Source: Bacilli bacterium | Lineage (GTDB): Bacteria > Bacillota_I > Bacilli_A > RF39 > UBA660 | DNA: 5,262 nucleotides | NCBI GenBank assembly: GCA_900753645.1 | Contig: CAADZW010000047.1 | Coordinates: 1-5,262 of the forward strand | Direction of reading: 5' to 3' | Shown here: positions 1-4,884 of the stretch, one piece after another | How positions within the stretch are numbered: the first letter of the stretch is position 1 | How the letters are laid out: each line of letters begins with the position of its first letter | The notes under the pieces: model-generated | Told to the model about the DNA's origin: nothing | The model's input: only the letters and a program-made list of their open reading frames with translations | Databases searched by the model: none | Program-made: the position numbers and the translations under genes

Positions 1-525
1 ATTATAAATATCTAAAGAATCTTTCATATTAAAACCTAAATCAGTCAAATAGACAATTACTTGATGACTTTCTTCATACTTAGATAATACTTCATATATT
101 TTATGAGCTTTTTTAGAACTCATTTTGGGTACTAATAAAAGACAGCTTTCATCTTTTAAAATTTCATCCAAAACATTTTTACCTAATGTATCGACGATTG
201 ATTTAGCTAAAGCTGGACCTACTCCTTTAAACAAATCATTTGATAAAAAAGCAATTAAACCATCTTCATCTTCAGGTTTTAAACGTTCATAATTGGTCAC
301 CTGAAATTGAAAACCATATTTAGGATGATCGACACTTTCACCATAAAAACAATAAACATCATCCTCGTTTAAATCGTGAAAATAACCAGTAAATGTAACC
401 GTTTTATTAAGATACATTTTCATTTGTTCATCGTTTGTTTCTCTAACTTTAAAAAGACCGATGACGTAACCTTTATCAGATGCAAAAATCGTTTTTCGAT
501 AATTACCTTTTATATATAAATCCAT
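1..525 (-). CDS. recD2: RecD2-type DNA helicase, N-terminal 175 residues (partial, runs off left edge)
   Basis: N-terminal part of an ATP-dependent 5'-3' DNA helicase of the RecD2 (RecD-like, SF1B) family, the RecBC-independent form typical of Firmicutes, linked to DNA repair and replication-fork maintenance. An OB-like N-terminal domain spans about residues 3-82: GYVIGLFKVRET (19-30), TGYFHDLNEDD (46-56) and the FYGESVDHPKYGFQFQV block (60-76). The phrase PEDEDGLIAFLSNDLFKGVG (84-103) leads into a helix-hairpin-helix segment, GVGPALAKSIV (101-111). The helicase core with its Walker motifs lies beyond the left edge, so catalytic residues cannot be checked. I chose ATG at 523-525 because GGTGA (531-535) lies 5 nt upstream. 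The in-frame ATG at 535-537 would sit at or before the predicted transcription start. The gene is separated from its upstream neighbour by 85 nt holding a terminator and a promoter, so it is probably transcribed independently. Family assignment is firm; exact start is fairly sure. Confidence 0.9.
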   Translation of the reverse strand, partial: MDLYIKGNYRKTIFASDKGYVIGLFKVRETNDEQMKMYLNKTVTFTGYFHDLNEDDVYCFYGESVDHPKYGFQFQVTNYERLKPEDEDGLIAFLSNDLFKGVGPALAKSIVDTLGKNVLDEILKDESCLLLVPKMSSKKAHKIYEVLSKYEESHQVIVYLTDLGFNMKDSLDIYN

Positions 526-530
526 ATCTG

Positions 531-535
531 TCACC
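531..535 (-). promoter_or_regulatory. Shine-Dalgarno GGTGA deciding the recD2 start
   Basis: GGTGA is followed by 5 nt and then ATG (523-525). It matches the 3' part of the full Shine-Dalgarno consensus AAGGAGGTGATC in the correct register. The alternative ATG at 535-537 has no such site upstream. This supports the shorter start. Confidence 0.5.
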
Positions 536-542
536 ATCTATA

Positions 543-571
543 ATTATAGCAAAAAAAGAGCTGATTTTCTA
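543..571 (-). promoter_or_regulatory. Extended -10 promoter for recD2
   Basis: On the minus strand the sequence reads TGCTATAAT (543-551), an extended -10 element (TGnTATAAT) with a perfect TATAAT hexamer. A 17-bp spacer separates it from TAGAAA (566-571), which matches TTGACA at 4 of 6 positions. Transcription would begin near 535-537, leaving a leader of only about 10-12 nt before the recD2 ATG. It lies directly downstream of the terminator of the preceding gene, which is where a new promoter is expected. The motifs are seen; activity is inferred. Confidence 0.6.
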
Positions 572-589
572 TATTTTATATTATTTAAA

Positions 590-612
590 AACCATTGAAA
601 TTTTCAATGGTT
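590..612 (-). terminator. Hairpin terminator after the 130-aa unknown gene
   Basis: A perfect 10-bp inverted repeat (arms 590-599 and 603-612, AACCATTGAA/TTCAATGGTT) encloses a 3-nt loop. Its first bases overlap the TAA stop (611-613) of the gene on the minus strand. On that strand the stem is followed by TTT, making a run of five T with the last stem bases, and then by an A/T-only stretch. The stem is A/T rich, so termination may be only partial. It is near-symmetric but points usefully only at minus-strand transcripts, because no plus-strand gene ends here. Confidence 0.55.
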
Positions 613-1003
613 AATATATATCATCGGCTTTAAATATTCCGTTATTTAATGCTTTTCTTTTACCAGTTGTTCGACCACTTAATTCGATATCTTCATCGAC
701 TAGATTCTCACGATATTCTCTTAACTGACTTAATTGATCAGTTTCCTTTCTAGATAATTCCACTCCTAAAGTAAGAATTCTAGATTTATCTTGTTTAAAA
801 TTGTCATATATTTTTTTAGTATAATAAGTTGGGCCAAAAATAATCGAAACGTAAGAATTCTTTTTTGGTAATAATTTTTCACTTCTGATCATTCCATGAC
901 AAAGACCAGCTTCACCATAGGTTACAAAACTACGATAAATTTCTGGACTTAAATTTTTAAAACTACGATGTTGATTAACTTTAGTTAAAGCATATCCCAC
1001 CAT
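611..1003 (-). CDS. Hypothetical protein, 130 aa, unrecognised
   Basis: I do not recognise this family. With the ATG at 1001-1003 the product has 130 residues; no signal peptide, membrane segment or metal-binding cluster is visible and there is a single cysteine. The N-terminal half contains the phrases FVTYGEAGLCHG and SYVSIIFGPTYYTKK, which look like a folded alpha/beta region. The second half is charged and probably helical (LSRKETDQLSQLREYRENLVDED). The tail is basic and then acidic (GRTTGKRKALNN, ending KADDIY), so nucleic-acid binding is possible but unproven. Start choice: GGGTGAT (1008-1014) lies 4 nt upstream of this ATG, whereas an upstream in-frame GTG at 1010-1012 falls inside that site and would add MIV. 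It lies 33 nt downstream of mtaB, with a possible promoter before it and a terminator after it. Codon use resembles the neighbours. That it is a real gene is likely from the clean frame, ribosome binding site and flanking signals. Confidence 0.75.
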   Translation of the reverse strand: MVGYALTKVNQHRSFKNLSPEIYRSFVTYGEAGLCHGMIRSEKLLPKKNSYVSIIFGPTYYTKKIYDNFKQDKSRILTLGVELSRKETDQLSQLREYRENLVDEDIELSGRTTGKRKALNNGIFKADDIY

Positions 1004-1007
1004 GACA

Positions 1008-1014
1008 ATCACCC
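1008..1014 (-). promoter_or_regulatory. Shine-Dalgarno GGGTGAT for the 130-aa gene
   Basis: GGGTGAT lies 4 nt before ATG (1001-1003) and matches the GGTGAT end of the anti-Shine-Dalgarno complement in register. It decides for this ATG over the overlapping GTG at 1010-1012, which has no site of its own at a suitable distance. Confidence 0.6.
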
Positions 1015-1026
1015 TATTCTAAGTAT

Positions 1027-1035
1027 ATTATAACA
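1027..1035 (-). promoter_or_regulatory. Possible extended -10 promoter for the 130-aa gene
   Basis: The minus strand reads TGTTATAAT, a TGnTATAAT extended -10 with a perfect hexamer, lying just after the mtaB stop codon (1037-1039). Predicted start is near 1020, giving a leader of about 17 nt that contains the Shine-Dalgarno site. No good -35 hexamer lies 16-18 bp upstream; a TTGACA at 1045-1050 is only 12 bp away and is part of the mtaB coding sequence. It may supplement read-through from mtaB, as no terminator follows that gene. Confidence 0.45.
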
Positions 1036-1036
1036 C

Positions 1037-2317
1037 CTAATTGATGTCAACTGTATCTTTACATATATTTGACAAACAATAAGGATAAACCACATCTACT
1101 ACTTTTACCTTGACAATTTTATTAATCAGTTCCTTTTTCCCTTTAGTTTTGATTGATAAATAATTGCCAGTATGACCAAACAAATATCCATTTTGATATG
1201 TTTCAGGAATAAATTCTAATTCTCGTCCGATAAACTTATGCATGTACTCTACTTCTAATTCTTTTGATAAGGATAATAAAGTTTTAACTCTTTCTTTTTT
1301 TATCAGTGCTGATACCTGATTATCCATTTGACTAGCTTTAGTTCCTTCTCTAAGCGAATAAGGAAAAACATGAAGTTTAGAAAATTTGATTTTATTTATC
1401 GTTGTAATAGTTTCATTAAATAAGTCGTCAGTTTCTGAAGGAAAACCGACTATAACATCTGTTGTTATCGACATTTCTGGTCTAACCATTCTTAGTTTAT
1501 TTATTTTAGCGATAAAATATGCAACATCATATTTACGATTCATAAGTTTTAAAATATGATTAGATCCTGATTGTAAAGGGATATGCATATGATCAACTAA
1601 AATATCGTTATTTTTGATAATATCGATGATACGATCAGTTATTTCTGTGATCTCGATCGAAGAGATTCGCAATCTTTTTAAATGAGGTATTTTAACAATA
1701 CTTTCTAATAAATCAGCTAAATCACAATCTAAATCATGATAGTTACCAGTATGAATTCCCGTTAAAACTATTTCTTTATGACCATAGTTAACTAAATCAA
1801 TTATTTCGCTTAAGACATCTTCTTTCTTTTTACTTCGAACACCACCGCGAGTATAAGGAATGATGCAGTAAGAACAAAAGTTATTGCAACCATCTTGAAT
1901 TTTGACAAAAGCTCTTGTTTTGTCAAAATTATTTAACCGCATATTTTCAAAAGGGACATTTGACAAGTCATATAATTTACAAATTTTATTTTGGTAATCT
2001 TTAATATATTCAACAATTTTAGTTTTATCTTTATTACCGATGACAATATCGACACCAACTTGTAACAAATCACGACCTTTTATCTGCGCTAAACAACCAA
2101 CAGCGATTACTAACTTCGGATGCTGTTTTATTACCCTGTTGATCATTTTTAGCGATTTATGTTCTGCGATATTAGTAACAAAACAAGTATTGACAATATA
2201 AATATCTGAATCGTCAATACTTCCTTTGATATACCCAGCATTATCCAATAAATCACTCATAACTTTCGCTTCATAGGTATTTACTTTACATCCTAGGTTA
2301 ATTATAAAATATTTCAT
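1037..2317 (-). CDS. mtaB: tRNA t6A37 methylthiotransferase MtaB (radical SAM)
   Basis: Cytoplasmic radical-SAM methylthiotransferase that converts t6A to ms2t6A at position 37 of ANN-decoding tRNAs (the bacterial MtaB/YqeV branch). The N-terminal UPF0004 domain carries the three cysteines for one 4Fe-4S cluster: C10 in LGCKVNTYEA, C45 in VNTCFVTN and C75 in AVGCLAQ. The radical-SAM cluster is CNNFCSYC (C144, C148, C151) followed by IIPYTRGG. Later conserved phrases are TGIHTGNYH, PLQSGSNHILKLMNRKY, TDVIVGFPSE and HVFPYSLREGTKA. A TRAM-like RNA-binding region covers about 360-415. At 426 residues it is full length for the family. KVN after the first cysteine and the GIHTGNY phrase favour MtaB over MiaB or RimO. 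The start codon overlaps the stop of the upstream membrane-protein gene (ATGA, 2314-2317) and has only a weak ribosome binding site, so translational coupling is likely. In Bacilli, rsmE and mtaB are commonly close neighbours; here one small gene separates them. Confidence 0.95.
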   Translation of the reverse strand: MKYFIINLGCKVNTYEAKVMSDLLDNAGYIKGSIDDSDIYIVNTCFVTNIAEHKSLKMINRVIKQHPKLVIAVGCLAQIKGRDLLQVGVDIVIGNKDKTKIVEYIKDYQNKICKLYDLSNVPFENMRLNNFDKTRAFVKIQDGCNNFCSYCIIPYTRGGVRSKKKEDVLSEIIDLVNYGHKEIVLTGIHTGNYHDLDCDLADLLESIVKIPHLKRLRISSIEITEITDRIIDIIKNNDILVDHMHIPLQSGSNHILKLMNRKYDVAYFIAKINKLRMVRPEMSITTDVIVGFPSETDDLFNETITTINKIKFSKLHVFPYSLREGTKASQMDNQVSALIKKERVKTLLSLSKELEVEYMHKFIGRELEFIPETYQNGYLFGHTGNYLSIKTKGKKELINKIVKVKVVDVVYPYCLSNICKDTVDIN

Positions 2318-2784
2318 AAATTACTTCTAAAATCTTTCAATTCTTTTAGAAATTCATCGTTATTACTATCTTTACCAAAGATTGGTGAAATGAATTCACT
2401 ATTTTTAAATTTTGGTTGTTCTTCTACTGCAACAGAAACCGGATTTGTAACTTCTGAATTCTCAATAGCAGTTACAGGTTTAGGATCCATATGTGCCTTT
2501 TTTTCGTTTACTGCTTTAACTAGTTCTTGGTAACTGATAATTGCATTAGCTTCTTGTTCCTCTTCAAATGTTGTCATTGGTCGGTCATTTTTATTTGCTT
2601 CTAAGGCTTCGATAACTTTTTCAATATCGTTTTTTTCTTCTTTAACATCGTCGATCGTAACATCGATTGGTTTGACTTTTTTAGGTCTAAAGATAATTAA
2701 TAAAACAATTATCAATATAGCTAAAGCTAAAAATCCAAGATAAATATATTTATAAGCTATGATATTTTCTACAATAACATCCAT
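2314..2784 (-). CDS. Single-pass membrane protein with acidic cytoplasmic region, unrecognised
   Basis: Function not recognised. From the ATG at 2782-2784 the product has 156 residues. A hydrophobic segment (about 13-32, LGFLALAILIIVLLIIF) is followed at once by RPKKVK, so by the positive-inside rule the N-terminus is outside and the remaining ~120 residues are in the cytoplasm. That region is rich in Glu, Asp and Lys (EEKNDIEKVIEALEANKND; TTFEEEQEANAII), probably helical and partly disordered, and contains a Pro/Val/Thr-rich stretch around 100-125. Near the C-terminus a compact motif, FISPIFG (131-137), is followed by a charged helix, ELKDFRSNL, ending the protein; it resembles a short docking motif. 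Start choice: GGAGTGAT (2789-2796) lies 4 nt upstream, whereas a GTG at 2791-2793 has no suitable site. It sits 5 nt after rsmE and overlaps mtaB by 4 nt, so it is co-translated with two RNA-modification genes, though its own features suggest an envelope or division adaptor rather than an enzyme. Confidence 0.8.
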   Translation of the reverse strand: MDVIVENIIAYKYIYLGFLALAILIIVLLIIFRPKKVKPIDVTIDDVKEEKNDIEKVIEALEANKNDRPMTTFEEEQEANAIISYQELVKAVNEKKAHMDPKPVTAIENSEVTNPVSVAVEEQPKFKNSEFISPIFGKDSNNDEFLKELKDFRSNL

Positions 2785-2788
2785 ATTA

Positions 2789-2796
2789 ATCACTCC
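2789..2796 (-). promoter_or_regulatory. Shine-Dalgarno GGAGTGAT for the membrane-protein gene
   Basis: GGAGTGAT ends 4 nt before ATG (2782-2784) and spans the rsmE stop codon (TGA, 2790-2792). It favours this ATG over the GTG at 2791-2793, which lies inside the site. Ribosomes finishing rsmE would stop directly on it. Confidence 0.55.
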
Positions 2797-3485
2797 ATCA
2801 ATTCATAATTTAAAATACTCAATAGATAAATAGGCACCGTTTCAACACGCATTATGTTTTGTCCTAAAGTGACTGAAACAAATCCTAATTCATTTAAAGC
2901 TTTTTCTTCTTGATCAGTCAATCCTCCTTCTGGACCAACTACCATTATTATTTTATCACAATTCAAATTATTTTTTAATACCTTTTTGATCGTCATATCT
3001 TTTTCTTTTGTACTAAGGACAATTTTGAGTCCTGACAATTTTAAATCTTCTATTTTTGTTACTTTTTCGATAAATGGAATATCTAACCGTTTTGATTGCT
3101 CACTAGCTTCTTTACAAATTCTATACCAACGGTTTAATTTGTGTTCCTGATGTTCTTTTATTTTAACAACACTTCTCGTCGTTAAAATAGGAATTATTTT
3201 ATCTACTCCTAATTCGGTTGCTTTTTGTAGAACAAACGACATTTTTTGTTCTTGTAATAATGGAACACATAAGATATATTGGACTTTTTTATCAGTTATT
3301 TGATTATTTACTTCTTTTATTAAAGCTTGATCGTTATCAAGTTGACAAATATGCAGCTTATGATCGTAGACAACTTCGATGTTATCACCTTGTTTCATTC
3401 GCATGACTGTTTTGATATGATATAGATCTTCTTTGGTTAAAATTAAATAATTATCCTGTTTTAAATTACTAAAATAACGTTGCAT
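2790..3485 (-). CDS. rsmE: 16S rRNA (uracil-1498-N3)-methyltransferase RsmE
   Basis: SPOUT-class methyltransferase that uses S-adenosylmethionine to methylate N3 of U1498 in 16S rRNA of the small subunit. The N-terminal PUA-like RNA-binding part (about 1-70) begins MQRYF and includes HIKTVMRMKQGD, the usual conserved region. The catalytic trefoil-knot domain follows: LQKATELGVDKIIPILTTRS, WYRICKEASEQSKR (family form: EAxEQSxR), then the SAM-binding VVGPEGGLTDQE (182-193) and LGQNIMRVET (207-216). The last block differs mildly from the common LGxRILRxETA: Asn for Arg, Met for Leu and Val after the final Thr. Full length at 231 residues. Its ATG overlaps the trxA stop as TAATG and there is no Shine-Dalgarno sequence upstream (A/T and GCT only), so translation probably depends on re-initiation after trxA. 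The often-adjacent prmA is not in the window. Confidence 0.95.
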   Translation of the reverse strand: MQRYFSNLKQDNYLILTKEDLYHIKTVMRMKQGDNIEVVYDHKLHICQLDNDQALIKEVNNQITDKKVQYILCVPLLQEQKMSFVLQKATELGVDKIIPILTTRSVVKIKEHQEHKLNRWYRICKEASEQSKRLDIPFIEKVTKIEDLKLSGLKIVLSTKEKDMTIKKVLKNNLNCDKIIMVVGPEGGLTDQEEKALNELGFVSVTLGQNIMRVETVPIYLLSILNYELME

Positions 3486-3790
3486 TAGCGATTATTATTA
3501 ATCCATTCATTTAAAAGTGGTTCAGCAACAAAACCAACTTTAGTATCCACAACTTGCCCATTTTTAAATAAGATTAAAGTTGGAATCGACATGACTCCAT
3601 ATTTTCTAGCTAAGTCTGTAAATTTATCAACATCCACTTTAGCAATTTTGATATTGTCTCTCGTTGATGCAACATTTTCTAAAATAGGACTCAACATCTT
3701 GCAAGGACCACACCAAGTAGCAAAGAAATCGATTAAGACATAATCATTTTGAATTATAGTTTGAAATTCCGACTCGTTTTTAATTTCCAT
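3485..3790 (-). CDS. trxA: Thioredoxin TrxA
   Basis: Cytosolic thiol-disulfide oxidoreductase, reduced by thioredoxin reductase, serving ribonucleotide reductase, methionine sulfoxide reductase and peroxiredoxins. With the start at 3788-3790 it has 101 residues, close to the ~103-105 of ordinary thioredoxins. The redox site FFATWCGPCKM has its cysteines at residues 27 and 30; other family marks are the buried D of LIDFF, KVDVDK, the cis-proline in SIPTL (Pro70) and LFKNGQVV. Start choice: an in-frame ATG at 3806-3808 would add MEEKVK but has little ribosome binding signal, whereas GGAGGAG (3800-3806) lies 9 nt before the downstream ATG and places the active site as in Bacillus TrxA. The gene then overlaps cvpA by 11 nt, and its stop overlaps the rsmE start. 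In many Firmicutes trxA follows mutS2; here it directly follows cvpA. Confidence 0.95.
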   Translation of the reverse strand: MEIKNESEFQTIIQNDYVLIDFFATWCGPCKMLSPILENVASTRDNIKIAKVDVDKFTDLARKYGVMSIPTLILFKNGQVVDTKVGFVAEPLLNEWINNNR

Positions 3791-4508
3791 TTTGACTTTC
3801 TCCTCCATTCTCTTTTAATAGGTCACTATAACCATCAAATTTTTCAATTTTTCCTTCGTCAAATAGCTTTTGCAAAGATTCTTCTGTGATAACGTCGTAT
3901 TTTAAGAATAATTCAATCGCTTTATATCTAAATTCAGTTTCGTTTTCATCTTGATATTCATCCTTTAAAGCAATAAATTCTTCAATTACATTCGTTCCTT
4001 TATCAGCAATTTGCGATAACAATGGTGTGTTGTTTAATATTTTGGATTTAAGTTTTGAATCATTTATAAAATCAACATCAAAAACAGTAAGCGAAACAAT
4101 ATAAAGAATAATGAAAACAATGACAAAATAGTGAAGTAATCCGACGAAAGCCCCAGCTATTTTGGATGGTATACTTAAAATAATTGTCGCACTAAGCATC
4201 TTCTCAAAGATGGATGTTACTACTAAAAGAATTTTCAAAACAAGCGACAACACCACAACACAGATAAAAAACGCTATTCCTTCGTAGATTAAAATATTTA
4301 AAACCTCGACATTTTTTAATATGCCAAATTCAAAAAATGGTAAGTGTTCATACATAAAAACTGACACAGGATTTTTAAGAAAATAAGCTAAAATAATAAC
4401 TAAAATAAATCCGACTGCTTCAAGTAATTCTTTAGTAAAACCCCTTTTAAAACCAATTATTGCTCCAAATAAAACAAATATTATAATTGAAATATCTAAT
4501 ATATTCAT
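3780..4508 (-). CDS. cvpA: CvpA family membrane protein with long C-terminal tail
   Basis: CvpA (colicin V production) family membrane protein; the molecular role is poorly known, and relatives are linked to envelope homeostasis and peptide export. The hallmark N-terminus is present: NILDISIIIFV followed by FGAIIGFKRGFTKELLEAVG. Four hydrophobic segments are visible at about 6-20, 32-44, 77-97 and 117-142, and the last includes the typical IPSKIAGAFVGLLHY entry. The loops after segment 1 (KRGFTKE) and before segment 4 (KIA) are positive, which suggests both ends lie outside the membrane on the extracytoplasmic face. A hydrophilic, acidic tail of ~100 residues (143-242) follows, making the protein longer than the ~160-180 usual for CvpA. 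The start has an excellent ribosome binding site, GAGGTGAT (4512-4519), 3 nt upstream. It lies 19 nt after the pilin-like gene and overlaps trxA by 11 nt. Family confident, function not. Confidence 0.87.
   Translation of the reverse strand: MNILDISIIIFVLFGAIIGFKRGFTKELLEAVGFILVIILAYFLKNPVSVFMYEHLPFFEFGILKNVEVLNILIYEGIAFFICVVVLSLVLKILLVVTSIFEKMLSATIILSIPSKIAGAFVGLLHYFVIVFIILYIVSLTVFDVDFINDSKLKSKILNNTPLLSQIADKGTNVIEEFIALKDEYQDENETEFRYKAIELFLKYDVITEESLQKLFDEGKIEKFDGYSDLLKENGGESQNGN
3800..3806 (-). promoter_or_regulatory. Shine-Dalgarno GGAGGAG deciding the trxA start
   Basis: GGAGGAG lies 9 nt before the ATG at 3788-3790 and inside the cvpA codons for Gly-Gly-Glu. It overlaps the alternative upstream ATG (3806-3808), so it can serve only the downstream start. 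It is the strongest ribosome binding site near trxA. Confidence 0.6.
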
Positions 4509-4511
4509 AAA

Positions 4512-4519
4512 ATCACCTC
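4512..4519 (-). promoter_or_regulatory. Strong Shine-Dalgarno GAGGTGAT before cvpA
   Basis: GAGGTGAT gives eight contiguous matches to the Shine-Dalgarno consensus and ends 3 nt before the cvpA ATG. It occupies most of the 19-nt gap after the pilin-like gene and fixes the cvpA start. Confidence 0.65.
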
Positions 4520-4527
4520 AATACATC

Positions 4528-4884
4528 TTATTCAATAATTTCGTATTTATAATTGTTGTCCACTTTTGTTATTTTAACTTGCAAACCATCACTAAAAAGT
4601 TCGTTAGTTTTAGGGTTGGTAATATCTGCTTCGACAAAACCTGCTTGTTTTAATTGTGCTAAAGTTAAAGTGATTGATTCACCATCATTAGCTGGAAGAT
4701 CAAATACATTTTCACTAGCCCACGTTTTAGCACCACTGATTATATTATTTATTTGAACGTTATATAATTCTTCCTTACTATTTTTCATACTATTACTGAT
4801 GCTGATAGTCGCAATAGTAGCAATAACACCCAAAATAATAACCACTCCTAATAATTCGGCTAATGTAAATCCTTTATTCCTCAT
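4528..4884 (-). CDS. Type IV pilin-like protein (prepilin N-methylation motif)
   Basis: Small type IV pilin/pseudopilin-like protein of 118 residues. The class III signal is clear: leader MRNKG, cleavage expected between Gly5 and Phe6, then FTLAELLGVVIILGVIATI, with Glu10 at mature position +5 as needed for N-methylation and assembly. The hydrophobic helix runs to about residue 29. The remaining ~85 residues form a soluble head (NNIISGAKTWASENV, then LTLAQLKQAGFVEADITNPKT), a layout familiar from small Firmicutes prepilin-like proteins. The head has no cysteine, so it lacks the disulfide loop of many pilins. Processing would need a prepilin peptidase and an assembly ATPase, neither of which is in the window. 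The ATG lies inside the end of dnaE (11-nt overlap) with AAGGAAGGTGG (4888-4898) 3 nt upstream. Possible roles are the DNA-uptake pilus, another surface fibre or a stand-alone membrane protein; the sequence does not decide. No symbol (such as comGC) is justified. Confidence 0.85.
   Translation of the reverse strand: MRNKGFTLAELLGVVIILGVIATIATISISNSMKNSKEELYNVQINNIISGAKTWASENVFDLPANDGESITLTLAQLKQAGFVEADITNPKTNELFSDGLQVKITKVDNNYKYEIIE

Noticed and set aside
1045..1050. TTGACA on the minus strand as a -35 box
   Set aside because: It is a perfect hexamer but only 12 bp from the TATAAT at 1027-1032, too close for sigma-70-type recognition, and it encodes the last residues of MtaB.
2785..2793. GTG at 2791-2793 as start of the membrane protein (4-nt overlap with rsmE)
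   Set aside because: The only good ribosome binding site (2789-2796) covers this GTG and is correctly spaced for the ATG at 2782-2784.
3218..3406. Plus-strand open frame of 62 codons
   Set aside because: It lies wholly antisense within rsmE, has no ribosome binding site or family resemblance, and rsmE is unmistakable.
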